Shown here one piece after another: positions 37,819 through 46,686 of a DNA stretch of 64,000 nt. Source of the DNA: Colwellia hornerae (GTDB taxonomy: Bacteria > Pseudomonadota > Gammaproteobacteria > Enterobacterales > Alteromonadaceae); the NCBI RefSeq assembly GCF_007954355.1, contig NZ_VOLR01000008.1, positions 114,068 to 178,067 of the forward strand, written 5' to 3'. Every line of letters begins with the position of its first letter. Position 1 is the first letter of the stretch. Position numbers and translations under genes: made by a program. The notes beneath the pieces were generated by a model, which worked only from the letters and a program-made list of their open reading frames with translations, had not been told where the DNA came from and searched no databases.

Positions 37819-38505
37819 TTAACCTTCTGATACTTCCACCACATCTGCTAGTGCCATGGAGCTGCCACCATTAAGATTTAATAAAATATTTCCACCTGAA
37901 CCCGCTAACGTTACGCTATCAACTTTACGATAGGTCATCGCTTGCAATTCTGATGCTTCACCTTCTACTAAGCCTGCAATTCTAAAACGATAAGCACCTT
38001 GTGGAGCGGGCTCGCCATTTGTCATTTTGCCGTCCCAATTGAAGGTAAACTCACCTTTGGCAACACTGCCAACAGGAACCGTTTGAATGAGTTCACCGGC
38101 GGTATTTTCAACATAGATGTTGACATTGCTCGCCGCTTTATCTGTGATCATTTTGCCTTTAACCGCTTCACCTTCAGCCATGCCAAAAACGTTATCATCA
38201 ACTAAAACGCTACGGCCAACTAACGAGGAGGCTTGTAAGGCTTGGCTAGAAGACATCGATGCCGCAAACGAAGTAAATTGTTTGTTCAAGGTTGCTACAC
38301 CGTCGGTCGTTGAAAACGCGGTCATTTGCGAAATCATTTCATTATTTTCAACGGGCTTAGTCGGATCTTGATGAGAAAGCTCTTTGGTCAGTAACGCAAA
38401 GAAATCTGCTTGCGTTAACATGCCATTGCCATTATCCGTCGTTGTAACATCTTCCTTTTGCCAGCGCATGCCATCTAAAGGTTTGCTACCGCTTACTGTT
38501 TCCAT
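37819..38505 (-). CDS. flgD: Hook assembly scaffold protein FlgD
   Basis: FlgD is the temporary cap that polymerises hook subunits. It has 228 residues. The N-terminal region contains LTQADFFALLTKELSHQDPT and the motif QMTAFSTTDGVATLNKQF. The Ig-like C-terminal part has the FlgD FnIII/Ig sequence (FNWDGKMTNGEPAPQGAYRF). The length fits the family. It is 21 bases after flgC. Confidence 0.96.
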   Translation of the reverse strand: METVSGSKPLDGMRWQKEDVTTTDNGNGMLTQADFFALLTKELSHQDPTKPVENNEMISQMTAFSTTDGVATLNKQFTSFAASMSSSQALQASSLVGRSVLVDDNVFGMAEGEAVKGKMITDKAASNVNIYVENTAGELIQTVPVGSVAKGEFTFNWDGKMTNGEPAPQGAYRFRIAGLVEGEASELQAMTYRKVDSVTLAGSGGNILLNLNGGSSMALADVVEVSEG

Positions 38506-38526
38506 ATTTTATCCCACCTTTAATTG

Positions 38527-38946
38527 TTACTTGCCAAGCTGCAGGGTTTTATTCAGCATATTCTTTGCTGATTCAGCCAATTGAACATTTGTTTGATATG
38601 AGCGTGATGCCGAAATCATATTGGTCATTTCTTCGATCACGTTGACGTTCGGTTTATAAATAAAACCATCTTTGTCTGCCATTGGGTGTCCTGGAGAATG
38701 TTGAATGTTTAAAGGTTGATCGCTTTCAACAATACCTAAAACTTTTACACCCACGGCTGAATCGTCTTGTCCTGCGGCAGCTTTTTGCATCTCTGCGGCA
38801 AAAACCGGATGCCGTGCTCGATAGGTTGCATCAACACTGCTGCTAACACTATCAGCATTAGCAATGTTACTTGCTGTGGTATTTAAGCGAACAGATTGAG
38901 CGCTCATACCCGTGCCAGATATAGTAAATACGTTAAATAGGCTCAT
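38527..38946 (-). CDS. flgC: Flagellar proximal rod protein FlgC
   Basis: FlgC is a proximal rod subunit of 139 residues, the usual length. It opens MSLFNVFTISGTGMSAQSVR and TTASNIANADSVSSS, and closes NVNVIEEMTNMISASRSYQT. It is separated from flgB by only 2 bases, so both are surely co-translated. Confidence 0.97.
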   Translation of the reverse strand: MSLFNVFTISGTGMSAQSVRLNTTASNIANADSVSSSVDATYRARHPVFAAEMQKAAAGQDDSAVGVKVLGIVESDQPLNIQHSPGHPMADKDGFIYKPNVNVIEEMTNMISASRSYQTNVQLAESAKNMLNKTLQLGK

Positions 38947-38948
38947 AA

Positions 38949-39350
38949 TTATTGCCCTGCTCCGGTGATGGCTTTTTTCAAGCCTTTAATCCTGCCAGTA
39001 AGAAATTGAAGACTGGCTTGATACTGCATTGAGTTTTCTAGATACAAGTTTCGTTCCACTTGTGCATCTACTGTATTTCCATCGCCAGTATCTGCTTGAT
39101 CTGGTGTTCTAAACTGCACACCATTGTTGCTTGAAATGCGAACATCAAAATGCTTATCGTGGGTACGTGACATGCCTGTTTGTTGTTTTTGAGAGGCTTG
39201 CGCTAAGGCAGACTTAAAGTCCATACCCTTGGCTTTATAGCCGGGTGTATCTGCATTAGCGATATTACTCGCAATAACTTCTGCACGTTTAGCACGAACA
39301 GCAAGTGTTTGCGGATGAATGCCAAGTGCTTTTTCAAAAGTGATAGCCAT
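38949..39350 (-). CDS. flgB: Flagellar proximal rod protein FlgB
   Basis: FlgB is the rod subunit nearest the MS ring. It has 133 residues with AVRAKRAEVIASNIANADTP, the GYKAKGMDFKSAL sequence and a closing segment containing NLYLENSMQYQASLQFLTGR. A very strong ribosome site (GGAGGT) lies before the ATG. It is the first gene of the flgBCDE block, behind a sigma-54-like site at 39382-39397. Confidence 0.96.
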   Translation of the reverse strand: MAITFEKALGIHPQTLAVRAKRAEVIASNIANADTPGYKAKGMDFKSALAQASQKQQTGMSRTHDKHFDVRISSNNGVQFRTPDQADTGDGNTVDAQVERNLYLENSMQYQASLQFLTGRIKGLKKAITGAGQ

Positions 39351-39381
39351 AGTGTTACCTCCAAATCAATGAAGATAACTA

Positions 39382-39397
39382 TACAATTTCTATGCCA
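39382..39397 (-). promoter_or_regulatory. Probable sigma-54 promoter before flgB
   Basis: Read on the minus strand, TGGCATA-N4-TTGTA has a good -24 half and the right spacing, but the -12 half has GT where GC is normal. Its place 32 bases before flgB, and the sigma-54 control of this operon in Vibrio, support it. Confidence 0.5.
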
Positions 39398-39418
39398 AAG
39401 GAGATTTTAGTGGGGTGA

Positions 39419-40252
39419 TTATTTCTTTTTCTGGTAAATAATACCGGGATTACAGCGAACCATATTAAAGTTTTGGTTTAAACCAGTTAGTGATTCTGAG
39501 GCGCCAAGAAAGAGGTAACCGTTAGGATTTAACACCCCTTCAATTTGAGATATTATTTGCTTTTTAATTTCTGGTGCGAAGTAAATCAATACGTTACGAC
39601 AAAAAACGATATCAAACTTACCCATTAAACTATAACTATTTAATAGGTTTAGTTGTCTAAAATTAACCATTTTTTTAATCGAGTCTTTGACTTTTGACAT
39701 ACCTTTATCGCCATTTTCAAAAAACATTCTTTTGCGTTCGGCAGATAAACCTCGTGACAAAGCTAAATTGTCATAATGACCATACTTGCAATGTTCAAGC
39801 ATAGTATTAGAGATATCAGTGCCAATAATTTGAACACCTCCCGAAAACGCGCCAGGATTACTTTGCTTAAATTCTTGTACTGCCATAGCAATAGAATAAG
39901 GTTCTTGGCCTGAAGAGCTTGCCGCTGACCAAATTTTCAAAGGCGTTCTTTGATTTTTAAACTCAGGAAGTAAACGTTTTTTCAATAGTTCAAAGGGGTA
40001 CTCATCACGAAACCACAATGTTTCATTGGTTGTCATGGCGTCAATGACCGCAGCGCGTAACTGTCTTTCTATTGGGCTAAGAGTACGAGTAACTAAATCA
40101 CCTAAGGTGGCAACATCAAATTTCGCCATTAAAGGGGCTAAACGGCTTTTCACTAGGTATTGTTTATTTTCACCTAAGACGATGCCACATTGTTTCTCTA
40201 GGAAAACTCTAAACTGATGATAACTGCTATCATCAAGCTGTCGGTCTGACAC
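39419..40252 (-). CDS. cheR: Chemotaxis protein methyltransferase CheR
   Basis: CheR methylates glutamates of chemoreceptors using S-adenosylmethionine. It has 277 residues: an N-terminal CheR_N helical domain (about 8-65) and a catalytic domain (about 75-275) with LKIWSAASSSGQEPYSIAMA (SAM site), QIIGTDISNTML and FDIVFCRNVLIYFAPEIKKQ. The length is standard. It sits between cheV and flgB, as in Vibrio polar loci. Confidence 0.96.
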   Translation of the reverse strand: MSDRQLDDSSYHQFRVFLEKQCGIVLGENKQYLVKSRLAPLMAKFDVATLGDLVTRTLSPIERQLRAAVIDAMTTNETLWFRDEYPFELLKKRLLPEFKNQRTPLKIWSAASSSGQEPYSIAMAVQEFKQSNPGAFSGGVQIIGTDISNTMLEHCKYGHYDNLALSRGLSAERKRMFFENGDKGMSKVKDSIKKMVNFRQLNLLNSYSLMGKFDIVFCRNVLIYFAPEIKKQIISQIEGVLNPNGYLFLGASESLTGLNQNFNMVRCNPGIIYQKKK

Positions 40253-40317
40253 TACGATATTCCGCCTTAAATTATTATTATCATTGAGTAACGATAGAAT
40301 ACGCTACAAATAACGGG

Positions 40318-41265
40318 TTAATTAGCATTATTTGCTAGTTCATCTTTTTTTAACCATTTTTTTACTGCTGTGGCTAATTCATCAGGATGAAACTTGGGAA
40401 TAAAATCTTCGGCACCTACTTTGGCAACCATAGCATTATTAAAAACACCGCTTAATGAAGTATGCAAAATTACCGGCATGGCTTTTAATCGGTCATTATT
40501 TTTAATTTCAGCGGTTAAGGTATAACCGTCCATTTCAGGCATTTCTATATCAGAGATAAGCAAAGCCACTTTTTCAGTAATTGATGTATGACACTCGGCT
40601 TCTATAGCGAGTAATTGATCTAAAGCGTCTTGGCCATTTTTAGCTAATAGCATAGTTAACCCTAAAGGCTCTAATGCTCTTCTCACTTGATTTCGTGCCA
40701 CGGTTGAATCATCTGCGATCATAATTACCCGTTCGCCAAGGTCAACACCAACACTCGCATCAACAACATCTTCACTTAACTCTGTTGAGATAGGACTAAT
40801 TTCATTTAAAATTTTCTCTACATCTAATATAGAGACCATTTTTTTGTCTATTTCAGTAACAGCCGTCAAATAACTTGATTTACCGGCGCCTTCTGGAGGA
40901 GGCATAATATCTTTCCAGCTTAGCGTGACTATTCTCTCAACACCTCCAACTAAAAACCCCTGCACACTGCGATTATATTCAGCGATAATGACAAAGGAGT
41001 TTTCATCAGGAATTATTTCAGGCCCACCTGTTGATTTACTCAAATCGATCACCGAAATCGTTTGTCCACGAATATGGGCAACACCTTTAATGAAAGGGTC
41101 TTGACCTGGTAATAAGGTTAAACGCGGACAAGGCATAACTTCACGTACTTTAAAAACATTAATACCAAAACGTTGTGATCCGATTAAACGAAAAAGTAAT
41201 AGTTCAAGCCTATTCTGCCCAACCAACTGAGTACGTTGATTTACTGAGTCTAAAATTCCTGCCAT
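40318..41265 (-). CDS. cheV: Chemotaxis coupling protein CheV
   Basis: CheV couples receptors to CheA and adds a phosphorylatable domain for adaptation. It has 315 residues: a CheW domain (about 15-165, with FGINVFKVREVMPCP and VAHIRGQTISVIDL) and a receiver domain (about 180-308, with VIMIADDSTVARNQ, the phosphoacceptor in ISDIEMPEMDG, and HTSLSG). It is separated from cheR by 65 bases. Confidence 0.96.
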   Translation of the reverse strand: MAGILDSVNQRTQLVGQNRLELLLFRLIGSQRFGINVFKVREVMPCPRLTLLPGQDPFIKGVAHIRGQTISVIDLSKSTGGPEIIPDENSFVIIAEYNRSVQGFLVGGVERIVTLSWKDIMPPPEGAGKSSYLTAVTEIDKKMVSILDVEKILNEISPISTELSEDVVDASVGVDLGERVIMIADDSTVARNQVRRALEPLGLTMLLAKNGQDALDQLLAIEAECHTSITEKVALLISDIEMPEMDGYTLTAEIKNNDRLKAMPVILHTSLSGVFNNAMVAKVGAEDFIPKFHPDELATAVKKWLKKDELANNAN

Positions 41266-41449
41266 ACAAACCTCATTTTACTTAATTCACAAAAAGGCAC
41301 ACTTCTTGATTGTGCTTACTAATACATATTGAACGTTCAATTTTTTGACGTTTAGTGCGTATTCGTCTGCTTTTACTTATTGTTAAACTGATAGATAAAT
41401 TAAGCATAGACGAGTATTTTAATTTCCCTAGCAAATAGTTGACAAATTT

Positions 41450-42142
41450 ATGAGCATATTCAAGATATTTATCATTCTTTCGCTAATCTCAGCGTTTTTT
41501 TCAAATTTAGTCTTTGCCCAAACGATGGACAGAGAGCAACTTCAAGATTTTGTGACCCAATTCATAAAAAATAACACACCATTACCAACACGAGGAAAGA
41601 TAAACGTTTCGGTATCGACTTTAGATCCAAGAATTATCATTAAACCTTGCTTAACGCCTTTAATCGCAAATATACCTGAAAATCATAATGGTAGAAACGT
41701 AAATGTTAAAATAAATTGTGACGACCCGTCGTCTTGGTATCTTTACATTCCTGCAAAAATTAAAGTGGTGGTACCGGTAGTTGTGGCAAAAAGTATCATT
41801 AGTAAGGGCAGTAGACTTGATAAATCGAATGTAACCGTTGAATATCGCGATAGCAGAAGAATCCGCGGTGAATCTCTAAATGATACAAAGATAGTGATAG
41901 GGACGAAAGCTAAAAGGAGATTATCTGCTGGCTCAATTTTAACCAAGAAAAACATTTGTTTTGTTTGCAAAGGCAGCCATGTCACGCTCATTGCGCAATC
42001 GAAAACGTTAACGATAAAAACCTCCGGCATAGCCCTTGAAGATGGTGGTTTGGGTGAGCAAATAGGAGTTGAAAATGAAGGGAGTGGCAGAACGGTAACA
42101 GGACGAGTCTCGGCTATCAACGAAGTCATAATTAAATTATAA
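41450..42142 (+). CDS. flgA: P-ring assembly chaperone FlgA
   Basis: FlgA is a periplasmic chaperone for P-ring assembly. It has 230 residues: a signal peptide (1-24, ending NLVFAQ), an N-terminal domain, then a SAF/ChapFlgA domain (about 110-230) with SIISKGSRLDKSNVTVEYRD and VIGTKAKRRLSAGSILTKKN. The end VTGRVSAINEVIIKL is typical. It is read away from cheV and towards flgM. Confidence 0.94.
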   Translation: MSIFKIFIILSLISAFFSNLVFAQTMDREQLQDFVTQFIKNNTPLPTRGKINVSVSTLDPRIIIKPCLTPLIANIPENHNGRNVNVKINCDDPSSWYLYIPAKIKVVVPVVVAKSIISKGSRLDKSNVTVEYRDSRRIRGESLNDTKIVIGTKAKRRLSAGSILTKKNICFVCKGSHVTLIAQSKTLTIKTSGIALEDGGLGEQIGVENEGSGRTVTGRVSAINEVIIKL

Positions 42143-42148
42143 TAATGG

Positions 42149-42175
42149 TTAAGTTATTAGGCTGCTTGCCGATAA
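42149..42175 (+). promoter_or_regulatory. Sigma-28 promoter before flgM
   Basis: TTAAGTTA, an 11-base spacer and a perfect GCCGATAA -10 element lie between flgA and flgM. The ATG of flgM follows 41 bases later. FliA-driven flgM gives the expected feedback loop. Confidence 0.85.
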
Positions 42176-42216
42176 CAAGATAGTGAATATCAACCCGTTA
42201 TCTATAGGATAGTATT

Positions 42217-42531
42217 ATGGCTATAAATATCAATAACTTGTCAAACAACAGTCAGGTAAAGCAAAAGCTTGATCAACAAATACAAGTCAAACAGCAAGCC
42301 ACACAAAATGCAGCAAGTAGTGAACAAGGAAGATCTGTAGGCAAAGATTCGGTCTCTTTAACACCACAAGCTCAACAGTTAAATGAGCTACAAAAGAAAG
42401 CGAGTGATGCACCGGCAGTTGATCAGAAAAAAATCGATCAACTCAAAAAAGCAATTGCAAATGGTGAGTACAAAGTTGATCCTGAAAAGCTTGCTGCCAG
42501 TATAGCAAATTTCGAATTTAAACTAGGTTAA
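42217..42531 (+). CDS. flgM: Anti-sigma-28 factor FlgM
   Basis: FlgM holds FliA inactive until the hook is finished and FlgM is exported. It has 104 residues: a disordered, Gln- and Asn-rich N-terminal half (export signal region) and the C-terminal sigma-28-binding helices (about 45-104) with GKDSVSLTPQAQQLNELQKK and VDQKKIDQLKKAIANGEYKV. These motifs are diagnostic. It is transcribed with flgN from a sigma-28 promoter. Confidence 0.96.
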   Translation: MAININNLSNNSQVKQKLDQQIQVKQQATQNAASSEQGRSVGKDSVSLTPQAQQLNELQKKASDAPAVDQKKIDQLKKAIANGEYKVDPEKLAASIANFEFKLG

Positions 42532-42565
42532 CAGTTAGCTGTTAACCTAATCACAGGAGTTACAC

Positions 42566-42997
42566 GTGATGACAGCGTTAGCAGCGGAGCAATTAATTGC
42601 TCAACAATTACATAACCTACAGCAGCTTGAAGAGCTGCTCAGCGTTGAAAAAGAAGTATTACAAAAACAAAGCCCACAAGCATTAACTGCTGTCACTGAA
42701 CAGAAAGAGGCTTTGCTAAAAACCATACAACAACTTGATGAACAAAACGCTCAAAATGTTGTTTTAAAAAACGAAGTGAAATCAGGTATTCATCAGCATA
42801 AAATTGCTGAAATTGAAGCTATTTTATTGCGTTGTAAAGACAAGAACCAAGTCAATGGTCAAATCATACAGCAATCTTCACTCGCCGCTGAACGCATGAA
42901 AAACTCCCTACTTGAGAATCATAATCGCTCATCCATGACTTACAATAGTAAGGGCAAAAAAAGTGGCGGCCTTAGTAGTTTAGGCATTAAAGCTTAA
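42566..42997 (+). CDS. flgN: FlgK/FlgL export chaperone FlgN
   Basis: FlgN is the cytosolic chaperone of the junction proteins FlgK and FlgL. It has 143 residues, all-helical, with LQQLEELLSVEKEVLQKQSP and the conserved tail YNSKGKKSGGLSSLGIKA. It is 34 bases after flgM, and a strong terminator follows at 43075-43112. Confidence 0.92.
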   Translation: MMTALAAEQLIAQQLHNLQQLEELLSVEKEVLQKQSPQALTAVTEQKEALLKTIQQLDEQNAQNVVLKNEVKSGIHQHKIAEIEAILLRCKDKNQVNGQIIQQSSLAAERMKNSLLENHNRSSMTYNSKGKKSGGLSSLGIKA

Positions 42998-43074
42998 GAC
43001 TAAACGGTTAAAAGAACGTAAGAATCATTGCTCACTGCCTCTTTAATAACGCTAGATATCCCGTTAACAAAGAC

Positions 43075-43112
43075 AAAAAAGCCTCAACTTAACAATAAGC
43101 TGAGGCTTTTTT
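43075..43112 (+). terminator. Terminator after flgMN
   Basis: An A run, GCCTCAACTT, a short loop, AAGCTGAGGC (one mismatch) and a T run form a strong hairpin about 80 bases after the flgN stop. It closes the flagellar locus. Confidence 0.88.
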
Positions 43113-43234
43113 ACATCAAAAAATTCAAGCTGTGTTATCGAACGAATTTACCTTAGCTATTCAACTACTTTTTGGTAACTAAAACGATAGCTAAGCGTAA
43201 ACCTGTCATGTAATTATAAGCAAGCGTAACTAGC

Positions 43235-45031
43235 TTAGCCAAATAATTTCCCTAGTTTTTCTTTTGCCTTATCTTTGAGCTTATCTTTTTGTTTATCTTC
43301 AAACTCTTTCTTTTTCGCTGTTACAATATCTGAGTTAATCAACTTATCTAATGCTTTATCAGTATCTCCGATGAGTGCTTCAACATCCATTAAAGACTCC
43401 GCTTCCTTATTACTTACCCCTAAAGCATTAGTGAGTTTGGTATTTAACCCTGCTTTAATATCAGTTTTGAAACTTGTTAATTTAGTTGATACCTGCTGCA
43501 CCATTGCATCTTTTAGCTGATTATCAAGTGGTGATGAGATAGACAACGTCGGGTCTGTTATTTTACCTTTTGCGGCAATAGTTAACGCTAACGACTTTAA
43601 AGACCTAACTGTGTCAATAAATAGTGTACTTAACTGCGAAGTGCCAGCACCACTATATTGAGTGTTAGCCAAGTTAAATTTATTTTCACTGTTAACTTGG
43701 TCATCAATGAATGAAAAAGTACCATTACCTGATAATGAACCACTGTTAAGCTGTAAAGTAAAAGCACTTGATTTTTGTAGTGAAACATCTTTGAGGTCAA
43801 CATCTGCGAGCTGCCATTGGCCATCACCCGTTAGAAGACTTTGCTTATCTAATGAAAAAGCTAATGCTAGCGCTAATGCCCCTGATCCTTGTACGTTGTC
43901 ACTTTTAACGTTAACAATACTATTATGGCCACGTACCCAGTGCTGATGTGTCAATTCTTTGCCACTAATTGCAAATTCGCCTTGCGGCAATATTAAAGAA
44001 AAGTTTGCTTGTTCAATAAGTACATCGGGCAAAGGTATTTCATCGTTAAACTGCACATAACGACCTTGGTCGCTTGCTACTGGTGCTGCTTTGTCGACTT
44101 TTGAAGATTTAATTAGCGGTGCAATATTTTGATAAACGGTATCAGCATAACCGAAGTATTCTCTTGCTTGTTCACCAAACAACAAATGAGCAAAATCAGC
44201 ACCATCGACACTGTCAAGTTGATACTTGCTCTCAATGTTTTTCCAATCGGCGTTTGGCGCATCTTTTAAGGCTTTAGTTTGCTCAGTTAATAATGTTTTT
44301 GAAGCGCTAACTTGCTGTTTTGCCTGTTTGATAATAGCTTGGTCAGCTTCAAACTGTGTTTTCAGCACGGTAAAGTCTTTATTAAGCTTTTCAAGGTCAG
44401 CTAAACTTTCTATCTTAATATTAGCGAGTTGCTCTACTTGTTTTTTATAGTCTGCTAATGCGTCTTTGGTCGGTAATGTTTCATAAGCAGCTTGTAGCTT
44501 TTTCTTTTCGATTTGATAACTTTGCGCTAAAGCTTTGCCGCGCTTAACCGTTAACAAATCACTATTATTGAGTAAATCTTCTGCTTTAGGTAAGCTGACA
44601 TCGAGCTCTGGTAACATAGAATCACCTGCGCCATCATTACCGTTTTCAGTACCATCACCCAGCGCATAAACTTCACCTGCAGACTGTCTTGGTTGATCGA
44701 TGCGTAACTCGGCAACGGTTAACTCACTAATATATAACTTACCAAATAAGTATTGCCAAACATCGACACCGGCCGAAGCTTGTGAAAAACTCACTAAGTT
44801 ATGACTAGGCTTTTCAGGATCCGTTGCTTGAAAACCTTCAATATTAAGTGTTAATGGTAAATAGTTTATTTCAACCTCGTTTACATTAACCTCGGCACCT
44901 AAATACCATTCTCCCGACTTTTCTATACCTTTCTTGACTAAAGCATCCGCAAATACATAAATAAAAGTGATCATTAATGCCATGACCACAAAAAAACCAA
45001 CTAGCCCTTTCCAGCGAATAAAACGACTCAT
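43235..45031 (-). CDS. TIGR03545 family membrane-anchored protein, AsmA-like
   Basis: The function is unknown. The 598-residue protein has one membrane helix near the N-terminus (about 10-32) and a long periplasmic part. Residues 40-115 (VEINYLPLTLNIEGFQATDP, then DVWQYLFGKLYISELTVAEL) resemble the repeating unit of AsmA-like proteins. A coiled-coil segment spans about 160-260, and the C-terminus returns to AsmA-like beta sequence before a Lys-rich tail. The upstream gene stops at its ATG (TAATG), so the two are coupled; this pair recurs in marine gammaproteobacteria. A role in the envelope is inference. Confidence 0.8.
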   Translation of the reverse strand: MSRFIRWKGLVGFFVVMALMITFIYVFADALVKKGIEKSGEWYLGAEVNVNEVEINYLPLTLNIEGFQATDPEKPSHNLVSFSQASAGVDVWQYLFGKLYISELTVAELRIDQPRQSAGEVYALGDGTENGNDGAGDSMLPELDVSLPKAEDLLNNSDLLTVKRGKALAQSYQIEKKKLQAAYETLPTKDALADYKKQVEQLANIKIESLADLEKLNKDFTVLKTQFEADQAIIKQAKQQVSASKTLLTEQTKALKDAPNADWKNIESKYQLDSVDGADFAHLLFGEQAREYFGYADTVYQNIAPLIKSSKVDKAAPVASDQGRYVQFNDEIPLPDVLIEQANFSLILPQGEFAISGKELTHQHWVRGHNSIVNVKSDNVQGSGALALALAFSLDKQSLLTGDGQWQLADVDLKDVSLQKSSAFTLQLNSGSLSGNGTFSFIDDQVNSENKFNLANTQYSGAGTSQLSTLFIDTVRSLKSLALTIAAKGKITDPTLSISSPLDNQLKDAMVQQVSTKLTSFKTDIKAGLNTKLTNALGVSNKEAESLMDVEALIGDTDKALDKLINSDIVTAKKKEFEDKQKDKLKDKAKEKLGKLFG

Positions 45032-45549
45032 TATAACTCTCCTTGGCCAGAAACGTGGCTATAAATACGGTAGAACTTTGATGCTTTTAATGCCTTAACA
45101 ATACGAAATTTCTCAAAGAAGGCTTTAATATGTAGCCGATACTTTTCAATTAAAAAATTACTTAGATAATATAATGGCACAGCTAATAAACAGCCAAGCA
45201 CTAGAGCGCCTAGCGTATAAGTATGATGAAGATGGCCTAGCTTGAATAACGAAGACTGATATAAAGCATCAAATAAAGGCTGTAATGACTCTGCGGTCAG
45301 TAATGACTCGCCTACAGTGACAATTAATGATGTTAATAAGTAACTTAATCCTTTAAAGAATCCCCAAGCGACGATAAAACCGCCAATATTGACCCGTAAG
45401 AATAAAACCACGAAGATAAAAAAAATATTATGTAAAGTAAGCAGTGGCGATAGTCCAACGATAAAACCTAACGCTATGGCCAATGATATTTGCCGAGTAG
45501 AACTTTCTGAGTTCAGTGCATTGAACAGTTTAGCGAGTAATGTGAGCAT
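45031..45549 (-). CDS. TIGR03546 family integral membrane protein
   Basis: This 172-residue protein has about four membrane segments (about 22-50, 57-85, 110-130, with hydrophobic stretches between). The motif LGFIVGLSPLLTLHNIFFIF resembles DUF2062-type membrane proteins. Its stop overlaps the start of the TIGR03545 gene as TAATG, which indicates a two-gene operon and probably a physical complex. The function is not known. Confidence 0.8.
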   Translation of the reverse strand: MLTLLAKLFNALNSESSTRQISLAIALGFIVGLSPLLTLHNIFFIFVVLFLRVNIGGFIVAWGFFKGLSYLLTSLIVTVGESLLTAESLQPLFDALYQSSLFKLGHLHHTYTLGALVLGCLLAVPLYYLSNFLIEKYRLHIKAFFEKFRIVKALKASKFYRIYSHVSGQGEL

Positions 45550-45660
45550 TCCTTTTCCTTTTTTGTGTTCTCTTGCTATGTATTTACAGCTTAAAGCATA
45601 GCTGATTAACGATAACTGAGTAAGTAAACTAAATTAAAGTGAGCTGATGGCTTAGCGCAA

Positions 45661-46437
45661 CTATTCAGTTTCTTTACGGGTATAAACAAAGTCATTACCT
45701 TGACTCATTTCTTCATTATATTGGTAGCCGGCAACATCAAATGACTTAAGTTGCTCTACCTCTGTTAAGCGATGTTCAATAATATAACGCGCCATTAAAC
45801 CTCGTGCTTTTTTGGCAAAAAAACTGATCATTTTAAATTGGCCATTTTTCCAATCTTTAAATGCTGGAGTAATTATTTCACCTTGAAGATTTTTTTTCTT
45901 TACTGATTTAAAATATTCATTGGATGCCAGATTAATTAACACTTTATCACCTTGTTGGGCTAGAGCTTCATTAACGTGATCAGTAATAATGTCTCCCCAA
46001 AATTGATATAAGTTGCTACCACGGTCATTCGCTAACCTTGAGCCCATTTCTAAGCGATAGGCTTGCATTAAATCGAGGGGTTTAAGTAAACCGTATAACC
46101 CTGATAAAATTCTCATGTGCTTTTGAGCAAAATCAAAATCATCTTCACTAAAGGTTTTTGCGTCTAATCCGGTATAAACATCGCCATTAAATGCTAAAAC
46201 CGCTGGGCGAGCATTATCAACAGTAAAAGGCATTGACCATTCGCCAAATCGAGCAGCGTTTAACCCGGCAAGTTTATCGCTAATACCCATTAATGTTGAT
46301 ATCTGTGCCGGTGTTAATTTTTGGCAATGGGCAATCAAGGTTTTACTGTGCGCTAAAAGCTCAGGTTGAGAGAATTTATCGGTCGGTAATGGTGACTCAA
46401 AGTCTAAATTTTTAGCTGGAGAAACAACAAGTAGCAT
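45661..46437 (-). CDS. yaaA: Peroxide stress resistance protein YaaA
   Basis: YaaA belongs to the DUF328 family and lowers intracellular iron damage during peroxide stress in E. coli. From the ATG at 46437 it has 258 residues and begins [20 protein letters not shown], exactly the family start. An upstream in-frame stretch to 46602 would add 55 hydrophobic residues not known in YaaA; I treat it as untranslated. Other family motifs are [20 protein letters not shown] and [13 protein letters not shown]. Confidence 0.94.
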   Translation of the reverse strand: MLLVVSPAKNLDFESPLPTDKFSQPELLAHSKTLIAHCQKLTPAQISTLMGISDKLAGLNAARFGEWSMPFTVDNARPAVLAFNGDVYTGLDAKTFSEDDFDFAQKHMRILSGLYGLLKPLDLMQAYRLEMGSRLANDRGSNLYQFWGDIITDHVNEALAQQGDKVLINLASNEYFKSVKKKNLQGEIITPAFKDWKNGQFKMISFFAKKARGLMARYIIEHRLTEVEQLKSFDVAGYQYNEEMSQGNDFVYTRKETE

Positions 46438-46686
46438 AAAGGTCCCGTTTAATAGCAATGTCAGAATATATAGCCCATATAATACAATAAAACCGCTAAA
46501 CATGAAGATAAATGATAAGCCAATTGCTATCACAGTTAAAAAAATGTCAAACATACTTGCTATATATTGAAAATTTGTTACAAATACAGTCATATTAGGC
46601 ATTACATCAAAGATTTATCGCTTTTTTAGCCATTTATGTTGTAATAATTCTCCAATTTTAAGTTTTTCGTTAAAAAGGTAATGGAC

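Noticed and set aside
41295..41309. Possible sigma-54 element before flgA (AGGCACACTTCTTGA)
   Set aside because: It lacks the leading T and the GC at -12 (GA instead), and it lies about 140 bases from flgA. The sequence is also explained by a GCACA/TGTGC hairpin.
46438..46602. Hydrophobic 55-residue N-terminal extension of YaaA
   Set aside because: The frame is open, but YaaA proteins start at [14 protein letters not shown] soluble cytoplasmic protein would not need two membrane helices, and a usable start exists at 46437.
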